Source of the DNA: Gemmatimonadota bacterium
Lineage (GTDB): Bacteria; Gemmatimonadota; Gemmatimonadetes; Longimicrobiales; Gaopeijiaceae
Assembly: GCA_030430625.1 (NCBI GenBank)
Contig: JAUIKL010000007.1
Span: 1 to 64,000, forward strand
Reading direction: 5' to 3'
Length of the DNA: 64,000 nucleotides
Part shown: one piece after another, positions 9,580-18,928 of the stretch
Position numbering within the stretch: position 1 is the first letter of the stretch
How the letters are laid out: each line of letters opens with the position of its first letter
The notes under the pieces: generated by a model
The model's input: the letters and a program-made list of their open reading frames with translations, nothing else
What the model was told of the DNA's origin: nothing
Database searches by the model: none
Position numbers and translations under genes: made by a program

Positions 9580-11226
9580 ATGAACGTTCTCGGGCTCTTT
9601 GCCCCGCTCCAGCTGACCGGGGGCGACGCGGATCCGGTGATCTGGTTGGGACTGATCGGCGTCGTCGTGTTGCTGCTGCTGTTCGCCGTCGCCCTGATCG
9701 TCCGTCAGTACAAGCGCTGCCCGTCCAACAAGATCCTCGTGATCTACGGAAAGGTCGGCTCGAACCGGGCCGCGCAGTGTCTCCACGGCGGCGGAAAGTT
9801 CGTCGTGCCGCTGATCCAGTCGCACTCGTATCTGAGCCTCGATCCCCTGGTGATCGAGATCCCGCTCGAGGGTGCGCTTTCACTGAACAACATCCGGGTC
9901 AACGTGCCGGCCACCTTTACGGTCGGTATCTCGACCGACCCGGTGCTGATGAACAACGCCGCAGAGCGTCTGCTCAATCTCGACGAGCGCAAGATCCGGG
10001 ATCAGGCCCAGGATATCATTCTCGGTCAGCTGCGCCTCGTGATCGCGACCCTTTCGATCGAAGAGATCAACAAGGACCGCGAGAAGTTCATGTCGTTGAT
10101 CAACACGAACGTGGCCGAGGAGATCAACAAGATCGGTCTCGTGCTGATCAACGTGAACATTCGGGACATCACCGACGAGAGCGGCTACATCGAGGCCATC
10201 GGTAAGCGAGCCGCTGCCGAGGCGATCAACCGCGCGAAGGTCGAGGTCGCGCAGCAGGACCGTGACGGTGCAATGGGTCAGGCTGCCGCCGACCGCGAGA
10301 AGGACGTCGGCGTGGCCGACGAGGTCGCGCAGGCCACGACCGGCCGGAAGCGTGCCGAGCAGCAGCAGCGCGTCGAAGTCGCGGCGCTCGAGGCCCAGTC
10401 GATCAAGGGTGAGGTCGAGTCGAAGCGAGACCTCGAGATCGCGACGGCCCAGCGTGAGGCGGAGACCGTGGTCGCGGCCAAGCAGGCCGAACAGCAGCGC
10501 CGAATCGAGGTGTCGCGCGCGGAGGCCACCGCTGTCGAGGGAGAGAACGCAGCCAACGCAGAGATCGCGGCCTCGAACGCCAAGCTGGCGGAGGTGCGCG
10601 CCGAAGCGCACCGCGTGGCGCAGGTCGCAGCCGCCGAAGCCAAGGCCGCCATTCTCGTGGCGGAGCGCGAGCAGGAACTCGCCCGGCTCCAGAAGGAGCA
10701 GATCGTCCAGCAGGAGATCGAGCGGACGAGGGTGGAGATCGAAGCCGACGCGATGGCCGAGCGCGCGCGCAGGGAAGCGGCGGGTCAGGCCGACGCGATC
10801 CTGGCACGCTACAACGCCGAGGCCGAGGGAACGAAGAAGGTTCTCGAGGCGAAGGCGGACGGGTACCGCCGCCTCATGGAGGCATGCGAGGCCGACCCGT
10901 CTCTGGCTCCAACCATCCTGATGATCGAGCAGCTACCGACGATCATCGCGGAGCAGGTCAAGGCGATCCAGAACCTCAACATCGACAAGATCACGGTGTG
11001 GGACGGCGGTCACGGTGCCGGTGGAAACGGGGCCACCGCGGATTTCCTGTCGGGCATGATCAGCGCCCTGCCCCCGGTCCACGAGCTGGCCCAGCAGGCG
11101 GGGATCGAGCTTCCGAGTGCGCTCGGGAAGATCTCCATGAACCGCAACGGCGCGCACCCCGAGGGTGGGGGTGGAGAGGAGAAGGGTGCTCCCGAGGCCG
11201 AGCCGGAGGTCGGTCCGCGCGCGTAA
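9580..11226 (+). CDS. Flotillin / SPFH domain protein (YqiK-like)
   Basis: 548 aa; N-terminal TM, SPFH domain, long Ala/Glu-rich coiled coil (AEREQELARLQKEQIVQQEIERTRVEIEADAMAERARREA). Confidence 0.9.
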   Translation: MNVLGLFAPLQLTGGDADPVIWLGLIGVVVLLLLFAVALIVRQYKRCPSNKILVIYGKVGSNRAAQCLHGGGKFVVPLIQSHSYLSLDPLVIEIPLEGALSLNNIRVNVPATFTVGISTDPVLMNNAAERLLNLDERKIRDQAQDIILGQLRLVIATLSIEEINKDREKFMSLINTNVAEEINKIGLVLINVNIRDITDESGYIEAIGKRAAAEAINRAKVEVAQQDRDGAMGQAAADREKDVGVADEVAQATTGRKRAEQQQRVEVAALEAQSIKGEVESKRDLEIATAQREAETVVAAKQAEQQRRIEVSRAEATAVEGENAANAEIAASNAKLAEVRAEAHRVAQVAAAEAKAAILVAEREQELARLQKEQIVQQEIERTRVEIEADAMAERARREAAGQADAILARYNAEAEGTKKVLEAKADGYRRLMEACEADPSLAPTILMIEQLPTIIAEQVKAIQNLNIDKITVWDGGHGAGGNGATADFLSGMISALPPVHELAQQAGIELPSALGKISMNRNGAHPEGGGGEEKGAPEAEPEVGPRA

Positions 11227-11255
11227 CTGAAGCGCCGCGAGACGCCCGCTGTAGC

Positions 11256-11285
11256 GAGGGGTCGACCCGACGGGGTCGGCCCCTC
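11256..11285 (+). terminator. Intrinsic-terminator-like hairpin after the flotillin gene
   Basis: GAGGGGTCGACCC-GACG-GGGTCGGCCCCTC followed by cgtcgttt; lies between convergent genes. Confidence 0.65.
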
Positions 11286-11346
11286 CGTCGTTTCGGCGCT
11301 TCGGTCCTTCCGGCCCCCTGTCGCTCCGGCCCTTCGTCCTTCCGGC

Positions 11347-11841
11347 CTACCCGTCCGCGTCGGGGTCCGGGTCGGCGGGTGAGCTGCCCAGGTGGCGCTC
11401 GATCTCCTCGGCGACGACCGTCACACCGGCCCCCAGACCGAACTGTCCGATTTCGACGGTTTCGGGAGCGTGGTCCGGTCTCGTGACGAGGAGGCGCAGT
11501 GCCTTGTCGTCGAGCACGTCCACACGACCGACCTCGTTCCAGGTGACCCTGTGTCCGTCACGAGTCTCGAGACCGTCCTCGGTCAGGACTAGCGTGGGAC
11601 GGCCGAAGAAGACTCGACGCAAGGTGGCCAGCCCGAGCCCGAGGAAGACGACCGCCATGACCCAGGCGAAGGGTCGTATCGGGATGACCGTGAAGAGGAG
11701 TCGCTCGAAGCCGTCCATAGCCTCCGTACTGGACGCGTCGAGGACGAAGCCGAGGAAGGCCAGAACGGCCGAGGTGGCGACGTGGACCGCGACGAGGAAG
11801 AGACCGAACGCCCGGGAGGGTCGGTAGACCGTGGCGCTCAC
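11347..11841 (-). CDS. Small membrane protein, PH-like domain
   Basis: GTG start at 11841 overlapping the MGMT stop (GTGA); two TM segments followed by PTLVLTEDGLETRDGHRVTWNEVGRVDV. Confidence 0.6.
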   Translation of the reverse strand: MSATVYRPSRAFGLFLVAVHVATSAVLAFLGFVLDASSTEAMDGFERLLFTVIPIRPFAWVMAVVFLGLGLATLRRVFFGRPTLVLTEDGLETRDGHRVTWNEVGRVDVLDDKALRLLVTRPDHAPETVEIGQFGLGAGVTVVAEEIERHLGSSPADPDPDADG

Positions 11842-12446
11842 AGGTCGAGCGGAATCACCTCGGGGTGAACCTTGCTGTTGGCGGTCGCACCGTCCACGTC
11901 GATGCCCTCCAGCTTGAGCAGTGCGACCTTGGCCCGCAGTCCCCCGGAGAAGCCGGTCAGACGCCCATCGGAGGCGATCACACGATGGCACGGCACGACG
12001 ATCGGGATCGGGTTGGCGCCGACCGCCTGCCCGACGGCTCGCGCCTGGTCGGGCTTGCCGATGTCCGTCGCCACCTGTCCGTACGACACCACGTGTCCGT
12101 AGGGAATGGCGAGGAGTCGCTCGTAGACATCCCGCTGGAAGTCTGACGTGGCCCCCGAGAAGTCGAGGGGCAACTCGAAGGTGCGTCGCTTCTTGGCGAA
12201 ATATTCGCGAAGCTGACGCACGGCTTCGTCGAGGACATCGGGATGCGTCTCCTCCTCGGGTCGTCCCTTCGGAAGGCGCCCGAACTCGATGCGTCGAACT
12301 CCTTCAGGCGAGGTCCATACCGTCACGGGTCCGGCCCGCGTGCGGGCGAGATGAGCCGTGTGGACCTCTGCCGGAGTCAGTGTGTCGACTCCTGGCCGTC
12401 GGCCTTGAGCGCCTCCTGCAACGCGTCGAAGCCGAGGAGGGCGCAT
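11838..12446 (-). CDS. Methylated-DNA-[protein]-cysteine S-methyltransferase (MGMT/Ogt)
   Basis: IPIVVPCHRVIASDGRLTGFSGGLRAKVALLKLEG active-site motif (PCHRV). ORF extent given; true start is probably downstream, near the sufU stop. Confidence 0.9.
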   Translation of the reverse strand: MRPPRLRRVAGGAQGRRPGVDTLTPAEVHTAHLARTRAGPVTVWTSPEGVRRIEFGRLPKGRPEEETHPDVLDEAVRQLREYFAKKRRTFELPLDFSGATSDFQRDVYERLLAIPYGHVVSYGQVATDIGKPDQARAVGQAVGANPIPIVVPCHRVIASDGRLTGFSGGLRAKVALLKLEGIDVDGATANSKVHPEVIPLDL

Positions 12447-12829
12447 TTGATCCGAACCGGAAACTTGCTGACGCCCTGGAGGGCGCGGAGGTCTCCGAGC
12501 GCCTTGTCGTTGGCCGCAGCTTCGTCGCCGTGCATCATCTCGGTGAAGCGCTCGGCGAGCATCGATGCATCCGCGAGCTTCGCGCCCTGGAGCTTCGTGG
12601 TCATCATGCTGACGGCTGCCTGCGAGATCGAGCAGCCCTGACCGACGAACTTCGCTTCGGCGATCTCGTCGCCCTCGATACGGAGCTGCAGGCGGATCTC
12701 GTCTCCGCAGACGGGATTCGCCATGTGGATCTCGACGCTCTTCTCATCGAGCTCGGCCTTGTTCCGCGGATTGCGGTAGTGCTCGAGGATGAGCTGCTGG
12801 TAGAGCGACGAGAGCTGCGGAGTTTCCAT
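12377..12829 (-). CDS. sufU: Fe-S cluster assembly scaffold SufU
   Basis: METPQLSSLYQQLILEHYRNPRNKAELD...NPVCGDEIRLQL...GQGCSISQAAVSMM...RIKCALLGF: three conserved Cys of SufU. Confidence 0.93.
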   Translation of the reverse strand: METPQLSSLYQQLILEHYRNPRNKAELDEKSVEIHMANPVCGDEIRLQLRIEGDEIAEAKFVGQGCSISQAAVSMMTTKLQGAKLADASMLAERFTEMMHGDEAAANDKALGDLRALQGVSKFPVRIKCALLGFDALQEALKADGQESTH

Positions 12830-12905
12830 GATCCTCAGGTCGGTGCGGGGCGGCAATGTAAGGGCTGAGCTACGACCGGGCACCTGGGGCAGTCGGTTCG
12901 TGGAT

Positions 12906-14138
12906 CTAGGCGAAGATCTCTCGCACCTTCCCGAGGCCCTCGATCAGCCGGTCGACGTCGTCCGTCGTGTTGTACAGGTAGAACGAGGCGCGGGCCGTCG
13001 CGGCCACCTCGAAGTGCTTCATGACGAGCTGGGCGCAGTGGTGGCCGGCGCGAACCGCGACCCCCTCCGCATCCAGAATCGTGGAGATGTCGTGCGGATG
13101 GGCGTCCCCGAGCGTGAACGAGATCACGGCCGACCGCTCGTCCAGGCTCTCCGGTCCGTACACGGTGATGCCCGGGACGGCGCGGACACGATCCATCGCG
13201 TACTCCATGAGTGCGCGCTCGTGCTCGACGATCGAGTCGACTCCGACGTCGGTCAGGAAGTCCACGGCGGCACCCATGCCCACCGCACCGGCGATGTTCG
13301 GGGTTCCGGCCTCGAACTTGTGCGGGACCGAGGCCCACGTGCTCGCGTCCCGTCCGACGATGTGGATCATCTCGCCCCCGCCCTGGTAGGGGGCCATCGC
13401 CTCGAGGAGTTCCTTCTTGGCCCACAGCGCCCCGATTCCGGTCGGGCCGCACATCTTGTGACCGCTGAAAGCGTAGAAGTCCACGCCGAGTGCCTGCACG
13501 TCGACCTGGGTGTGCACGGCGCCCTGCGCTCCGTCCACCATGACCACCGCGCCGACTCGGTGGGCGGCCTCGGCCAGAGTCCGAACGGGATTGATCGTAC
13601 CGAGGCTGTTCGAGACGTGGGAGATCGCGAGGATCTTCGTGCGCTCGGTCAGCACCTCGTCCAGTGTGGACAGGTCGAGGCGGCCCTGGTCGTCCAGCTC
13701 AATGTAGCGGAGCTTCGCCTTCGTTCGGGCGGCGAGGATCTGCCACGGCACGATGTTCGAGTGGTGCTCGAGGACCGAGATCAGGATCTCGTCGCCCTCC
13801 GCCACGTTGTCGAGTCCCCACGCCATGGCGACCAGGTTGATGGCCTCGGTGGTGCCTCGTGTCCACACCAACTCGGAGTCATCGGCGGCGTTGATCCACC
13901 GGGCGACCTTGGTCCTCGCCTCTTCGTAGGCGACCGTCGCACGACGGGACAACTCGTGAATGCCCCTGTGCACGTTGGCGTTGTCGTGCTCGTAGTACTC
14001 GTCGATCACGTCCAGGACAGCCCGGGGCTTCTGGGACGTGGCGGCCGAGTCGAGGTAGACCAGGGGCCGGCCGTGTACCTCCTGGGCCAGCGCGGGGAAG
14101 CGGCTCCGCATCTCCACCGGATCGAACCGGGTCGTCAT
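12906..14138 (-). CDS. sufS: Cysteine desulfurase SufS
   Basis: 410 aa; YLDSAATSQKPRAVLDVI, FSGHKMCGPTGIGALWAKKELLEAMAPYQGGGEMI, RAGHHCAQ. Confidence 0.95.
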   Translation of the reverse strand: MTTRFDPVEMRSRFPALAQEVHGRPLVYLDSAATSQKPRAVLDVIDEYYEHDNANVHRGIHELSRRATVAYEEARTKVARWINAADDSELVWTRGTTEAINLVAMAWGLDNVAEGDEILISVLEHHSNIVPWQILAARTKAKLRYIELDDQGRLDLSTLDEVLTERTKILAISHVSNSLGTINPVRTLAEAAHRVGAVVMVDGAQGAVHTQVDVQALGVDFYAFSGHKMCGPTGIGALWAKKELLEAMAPYQGGGEMIHIVGRDASTWASVPHKFEAGTPNIAGAVGMGAAVDFLTDVGVDSIVEHERALMEYAMDRVRAVPGITVYGPESLDERSAVISFTLGDAHPHDISTILDAEGVAVRAGHHCAQLVMKHFEVAATARASFYLYNTTDDVDRLIEGLGKVREIFA

Positions 14139-14150
14139 GCTACGTCCTCG

Positions 14151-14474
14151 TCAGGCCGTATCCACGAAGATCTCCCCGTCACGAACTTCGACGGGGTAGG
14201 ATCGGACCGGACGAACGGCCGGGAGCGTCTTACGGGCTCCGCTGCAGGCGTCGAAGCGAGCGCCGTGGTACAGGCACACGACTTCGTTGCCCTCGAGTTC
14301 ACCGTCGGAGAGCGGGAGGTCTTCGTGTGAACACACGTCCTCCAGGGCGCAGATCTTCCCCTCGACGTTGGCCAGCACGACTGGGACGCCGTCCGCCGTG
14401 ACACCCTTGAGCATCCCGACCGGGCACTGGTCGATCGTGGCGACCTTCACCCATCTGGGGCTCTTCTCAGTCAT
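14151..14474 (-). CDS. Rieske [2Fe-2S] ferredoxin-like protein
   Basis: CSHEDLPLSDGELEGNEVVCLYHGARFD (CxH...CxxH). Confidence 0.9.
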   Translation of the reverse strand: MTEKSPRWVKVATIDQCPVGMLKGVTADGVPVVLANVEGKICALEDVCSHEDLPLSDGELEGNEVVCLYHGARFDACSGARKTLPAVRPVRSYPVEVRDGEIFVDTA

Positions 14475-15819
14475 ACTGCGCCAACTTCTCCTCGATGGCG
14501 CCCGTCACCTTGTCGACGACGCCGCCGAGAGGAAGCTTGCCGAGCACCTCTCCCAGGAAGCCGAGCACGACGAGACGCTCGGCCTGTACCCGGTCCAGTC
14601 CGCGGCTCATGAGGTAGAACTTCGCGTCCGCGTCGAGTTCGCCGACCGTAGCACCGTGCGAGCAGCGCACGTCGTCGGCCTCGATCTCGAGGTTGGGGAG
14701 CGAGTCGGCCCGAGCGCCTCCGGACAGGAGGAGGTTTCGATTCGTCTGATACGCGTCGGTACGCTGCGCGCCGGGGAAGACACGGATGATTCCCCGGAAG
14801 ACAGCCCGGCTGTCGCCGTCCAGCGCTCCCTTGTAGAGGAGGTCGCTGCCGGTGTTCGGCTCGGTGTGGTCCTGGCTCGTGTTGAAGTCGAAGTGCTGAT
14901 TCCCGTCACCGAAGTAGAGACCCAGCATTTCGGAGTTCGCCCCGGAGCCCAGGAGCCGCGCGTTCAGGTCGACGCGGTGGACCGAGCCGCCCAGGCCCAC
15001 GTTCAGCGTGTCGATCCGGGCGTCCCGCTGAGCGAGGGTGCGCTGCGCGGAGTGCACGAACGTGCCGCGGCCCGCCCGCTGCAGATTCACGTACTGGACG
15101 GTCGCGCCGTCTCCGGCGACCAATTCGACCGCAGAAGACATGAGCGACTGAGCATCGAAGTCGTCCGAAACGACCTCGTCGACGTACGAGACCTGGCTGT
15201 GGCGCTCGGCTACGATCAGGACCCGGCTGAAGTAGGCGGTGCTCTCCGTGCTGATCCAACGGGTCACGCGGATCGGCCACTCGAGCTGCACGCCCTTCGG
15301 AACGTGGACGAAGATGCCATCGGTCCACAGTGCCATGTTGAGCGCCTCGAGCTTTCCGTCGGAGGCAGGCACCACGCTACCGAGGTGTTCCTGCACCAAC
15401 TCGGGGTGCTTGTCGAGCGCGTCATGGAGGGAGTCGAGGACGACGCCCTGCTCCGCCAGCGCCGGATCGATGTCGGTATGGACGACGTGACCGTCGATCA
15501 GGACGATGTGTCCCGAGGCGGTGTGGTCCAGCTCCATCGTCTCACGGAGACGGGCGGGCCACTGCGTCGGGTCATCGGCCGCCTTCGAGGAGGTCGGGAG
15601 GCGGAGGGAGGAGAGGTCCAGGACCTTCCGCAGGTCTGTGTATCGCCACTCCTCAAGTCGTGTGCTGGGCAGGGGCGTCTGCTCGTACGAAGCCCATGCG
15701 CCATCGCGTGCCTCGCGGAGCCACTGGGGTTCGCTGAGGGCGAGGCGCTCGACCGCGCCCGCGTTGAATGCCTCGGTGACCCCCTCGGCCGCGGTCGCGG
15801 CGGTCGCGGTGTCGCTCAT
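14467..15819 (-). CDS. sufD: Fe-S cluster assembly protein SufD
   Basis: Start taken at [13 protein letters not shown] (15819), adjoining the sufB stop (TGATG overlap); YVNLQRAGRGTFVHSAQRTLAQRDA, RCSHGATVGELDADAKFYLMSRGLDR. Confidence 0.92.
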   Translation of the reverse strand: MSDTATAATAAEGVTEAFNAGAVERLALSEPQWLREARDGAWASYEQTPLPSTRLEEWRYTDLRKVLDLSSLRLPTSSKAADDPTQWPARLRETMELDHTASGHIVLIDGHVVHTDIDPALAEQGVVLDSLHDALDKHPELVQEHLGSVVPASDGKLEALNMALWTDGIFVHVPKGVQLEWPIRVTRWISTESTAYFSRVLIVAERHSQVSYVDEVVSDDFDAQSLMSSAVELVAGDGATVQYVNLQRAGRGTFVHSAQRTLAQRDARIDTLNVGLGGSVHRVDLNARLLGSGANSEMLGLYFGDGNQHFDFNTSQDHTEPNTGSDLLYKGALDGDSRAVFRGIIRVFPGAQRTDAYQTNRNLLLSGGARADSLPNLEIEADDVRCSHGATVGELDADAKFYLMSRGLDRVQAERLVVLGFLGEVLGKLPLGGVVDKVTGAIEEKLAQYD

Positions 15820-17234
15820 CAGCCTACCGATCCTTCCATCTCGAGTTCGATCAACCGGTTCAGCTCGACCGCGTATTCGAGCGGAAGCTCTTTCGCGATC
15901 GGTTCGATGAAGCCACGAACGATCATGGCCATGGCCTCTTCCTCGGGGATCCCGCGGCTCGTCAGGTAGAAGAGCTGCTCTTCGCCGATCTTCGACACGG
16001 ACGCCTCGTGACCGACGTTCGCGTCGTTCTCTTCGATCTCGATATACGGATAGGTATCCGTGCGCGACGTGTCGTTGATCAGCAGGGCGTCGCACTCGAC
16101 GTTCGACCGGGCGTGGTGGGCTCCCTCGTAGACCTTGCACAGGCCGCGGTAGGTCGAGCGTCCCTTCCCCTTCGAGATCGACTTGGAAACGATCGACGAC
16201 GTCGTGTAGGGAGCCGCATGGACGACCTTACCACCGGTGTCCTGGTGCTGGCCGTCCCCGGAGTACGCGATCGAGAGAATCTCCCCGTGCGCCCGCTCGC
16301 CGATCAGGTAGCAGGACGGGTACTTCATCGTCAGCTTCGACCCGAGATTCCCGTCGAGCCACTCCATGTGTCCACCCTCTTCGACCAGCGCACGCTGGGT
16401 GACGAGGTTGTACATGTTGTTCGACCAGTTCTGGATCGTCGTGTATCGGAAGCGGGCGTTCTTCTTCACAACGATCTCGATGACGCCGGAGTGGAACGAC
16501 TCGGTCGAGTAAACGGGCGCCGTGCACCCCTCGATGTAGTGGGCCTGCGCGCCTTCGTCGACGATGATCAACGTCCGCTCGAACTGACCCATCCGCTCCT
16601 GGTTCACGCGGAAGTAGGCCTGGAGGGGTGTGTCGAGGCTCACGCCCTTCGGGATGTACACGAAAGAGCCGCCGGACCAGACCGCGGAGTTCATGGCCGA
16701 GAACTTGTTGTCCGGTGTCGGCACCACGGTTCCGAAGTACTCGCGGAAGAGTTCGGGATGGTTCTTGAGCCCATCTTCGATGGAGTCGAAGATCACGCCC
16801 TGCTTCTCCCACTCCTCACGAAGCGAGTGGTACACCATCTCGGACTCGTACTGGGCGCCGACACCCGCCAGGACTTTCCGCTCCGCCTCCGGGATGCCGA
16901 GCTTCTCGAAGGTGTCCTTGATCTCGTCGGGCACGTCGTCCCACGACCGCTCCATCCGATCCTGGGGACGCACGTAGAAGTAGATCTCGTCGAGGACCTC
17001 CTCGAGGCCGTCGAGGTCCCCGCCCCACTTGGGCATCGGCTTGGACTCGTAGACCTCGAGCGCCTTCAGCCGGAAGTTCAGCATCCACTCCGGCTCTTCC
17101 TTGTGCTCGGAGATCTGCCGGACAACGGCCTCCGACAGCCCCTTCTGGGCGCGGAAGACGGGCTCGGCCTCCGTGACGAATCCGTACTTGTACTCGTCGA
17201 GGTCGAGGTCCTTGATCGTCTCGTTCTGCGGCAT
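15819..17234 (-). CDS. sufB: Fe-S cluster assembly protein SufB
   Basis: 471 aa; [58 protein letters not shown]. Confidence 0.96.
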   Translation of the reverse strand: MPQNETIKDLDLDEYKYGFVTEAEPVFRAQKGLSEAVVRQISEHKEEPEWMLNFRLKALEVYESKPMPKWGGDLDGLEEVLDEIYFYVRPQDRMERSWDDVPDEIKDTFEKLGIPEAERKVLAGVGAQYESEMVYHSLREEWEKQGVIFDSIEDGLKNHPELFREYFGTVVPTPDNKFSAMNSAVWSGGSFVYIPKGVSLDTPLQAYFRVNQERMGQFERTLIIVDEGAQAHYIEGCTAPVYSTESFHSGVIEIVVKKNARFRYTTIQNWSNNMYNLVTQRALVEEGGHMEWLDGNLGSKLTMKYPSCYLIGERAHGEILSIAYSGDGQHQDTGGKVVHAAPYTTSSIVSKSISKGKGRSTYRGLCKVYEGAHHARSNVECDALLINDTSRTDTYPYIEIEENDANVGHEASVSKIGEEQLFYLTSRGIPEEEAMAMIVRGFIEPIAKELPLEYAVELNRLIELEMEGSVG

Positions 17235-17264
17235 GGAAACTCCCTCCTGGCTGGCGGGGACGGG

Positions 17265-18050
17265 CTAGGCGCCCGCTCCGTTCGCAGCGGCGTTCTCGTA
17301 CTCGGCGTAACCGGCTTCCTCGAGTCGGAGGGCCACTTCGGGACCCCCGGACTGGACGATCCGGCCGTCGACCATCACGTGCACGAAGTGCGGCTTGATG
17401 TAGTCGAGGAGCCTCTGGTAGTGCGTGATGAGCAGAACCGACATCTCCGGGTCCTCCTCGACGAGCTTGTTCACCCCGTTCGAGACGATCTTGAGCGCGT
17501 CGATGTCCAGTCCCGAATCGGTCTCGTCCATGACGGCGAGCTTCGGCTTCAGCATGGCCATCTGGAGAATCTCGTTGCGCTTCTTCTCACCACCGCTGAA
17601 GCCGTCGTTCACATGACGCTCGGCGAAGGCGACGTCCATCTCCAGCATCTCCATCCGCTCGGTGAGGGCGTCGGTGAAGTCGAAGATGTCGAGTTCCTCC
17701 CCCTCCGGCAGGTGTGCCTGAACGGCGGTGCGCAGGAAATTCGCGATCGACACACCGGGGATCTCGACCGGGTACTGGAAGGCGAGGAAGACTCCGGCCT
17801 GAGAGCGTTCGTCGGGCTCCAGTTCGAGTAGGTCCTGGCCTCGGAACGCGATGGATCCAGCCGTGGCCTCGTAACCCGGGTGCCCCGCGATCACCTTGGC
17901 GAGCGTGCTCTTGCCCGAGCCGTTCGGTCCCATGATCGCGTGGATCTCGCCGGGTTTGATGTCCAGGTTCACCCCATTGAGGATCCCCAACTCGTCTTCG
18001 GCTACCTGAGCCTCCAGACCCTCGACTCGCAGCATCGGCGCGTCGCTCAT
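17265..18050 (-). CDS. sufC: Fe-S cluster assembly ATPase SufC
   Basis: 261 aa; [22 protein letters not shown] Walker [37 protein letters not shown]. Confidence 0.96.
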   Translation of the reverse strand: MSDAPMLRVEGLEAQVAEDELGILNGVNLDIKPGEIHAIMGPNGSGKSTLAKVIAGHPGYEATAGSIAFRGQDLLELEPDERSQAGVFLAFQYPVEIPGVSIANFLRTAVQAHLPEGEELDIFDFTDALTERMEMLEMDVAFAERHVNDGFSGGEKKRNEILQMAMLKPKLAVMDETDSGLDIDALKIVSNGVNKLVEEDPEMSVLLITHYQRLLDYIKPHFVHVMVDGRIVQSGGPEVALRLEEAGYAEYENAAANGAGA

Positions 18051-18103
18051 CCCTACCTCTGAGACAATGGAAGCGGAGCCCCGACGGGGGGACGCCGCTT
18101 ATC

Positions 18104-18122
18104 AATAATGATTCTTCTTTTC
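18104..18122 (-). promoter_or_regulatory. Fur-box-like site upstream of sufC
   Basis: Minus strand GAAAAGAAGAATCATTATT matches 14/19 positions of the E. coli Fur consensus GATAATGATAATCATTATC (hand-counted), about 54 nt upstream of the sufC start, in an otherwise GC-rich region. Confidence 0.4.
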
Positions 18123-18380
18123 AGGCGGAAAGCTAGATCGGGTGCATTCGAGGGTCAACGGTGGACGGCGCACGATCATGCGAACGTGACCCGTGCTTGC
18201 TGGGGCGCGTTCGTAGACCCGGAACGGTTGGGGCGGCCGTGACCACCGTCGGCGGAAGCCCGGGTGAGGCTCCTGCCCGGGAAGGGGTAGGCTCCGGTTC
18301 CGGAAGGGTGGGGTCCGGGGCGTGATCCGTCGAGTCCGCGAAGGCCGCCAGGGCACGCGCGTCCGGGCTGTCCAATATAG

Positions 18381-18399
18381 GATAAGAATTATCGTTCGA
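18381..18399 (+). promoter_or_regulatory. Second Fur-box-like site between sufC and the 18542 gene
   Basis: GATAAGAATTATCGTTCGA, 13/19 by the same hand alignment; contains GATAA-gaa-TTATC inverted arms. Confidence 0.35.
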
Positions 18400-18541
18400 T
18401 ATATACGCGGAAACGCACTGATGTCTTGATCCTGCGACGTGGGCGGGCAAACCTGCTCGGGGGGCTTTCGTCACGGCGCCGCGACGAGCCGCGTAACCCG
18501 GGGCGGAGTCGAGCCGTACGATATACCAGAAAAGGGGATAC

Positions 18542-18928
18542 ATGAGACGAATCATCGGAGTGCTGGCCGTCCTTGTGGCCGCCGGGTGCGGCAGCGAGGG
18601 GCCGGTCGCAGCGCCGGGTACGATCCGGGCGGCGGTCATCGGACCGACGACGACCGACGGAGCGGCGGTGATCGTTCTCGTCGGTGAGGCGATCGAGTCG
18701 GTCGAGCCGCTCCCCCCCACCGAGCTGTTCTTCTCGGTCGGGGACGAGGGCACCCAGGTCGTCCTGATCCATCCGACCGGCGGGCCTCTGGAGTTCTCGG
18801 TTGCGGTCTCGGACACCACACGACCGATATCCGCGATCGTGCAGGAGGTCGCGGGTCCAGACGACGCGCTGAGGGCCGACGTGTCGGCCTACTCCGTGGA
18901 GTTCGGGTCCGCGGAGGTCGGGCGATGA
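18542..18928 (+). CDS. Small hypothetical lipoprotein
   Basis: 128 aa; MRRIIGVLAVLVAAGCGSEG lipobox; ATGA overlap with the next gene. Confidence 0.65.
   Translation: MRRIIGVLAVLVAAGCGSEGPVAAPGTIRAAVIGPTTTDGAAVIVLVGEAIESVEPLPPTELFFSVGDEGTQVVLIHPTGGPLEFSVAVSDTTRPISAIVQEVAGPDDALRADVSAYSVEFGSAEVGR

Noticed and set aside
11286-11345. Repeated 'ccttccggcc' units after the flotillin terminator
   Set aside because: Only two or three imperfect short copies in a GC-rich intergenic region; not enough to call a repeat family.
12828-17831. Long plus-strand ORFs (500, 560 and 607 aa) at 12828-14330, 14287-15969 and 16008-17831
   Set aside because: Antisense to sufS, sufD, sufB and sufC, which have unambiguous family motifs; shadow ORFs.
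18102-18819. Minus-strand ORFs (84, 228 and 242 aa) upstream of sufC as a possible extra suf gene or sufR-like regulator
   Set aside because: Pro/Arg/Thr-rich translation without any HTH or Fe-S motif; region better explained as promoter/intergenic plus antisense of the lipoprotein gene.
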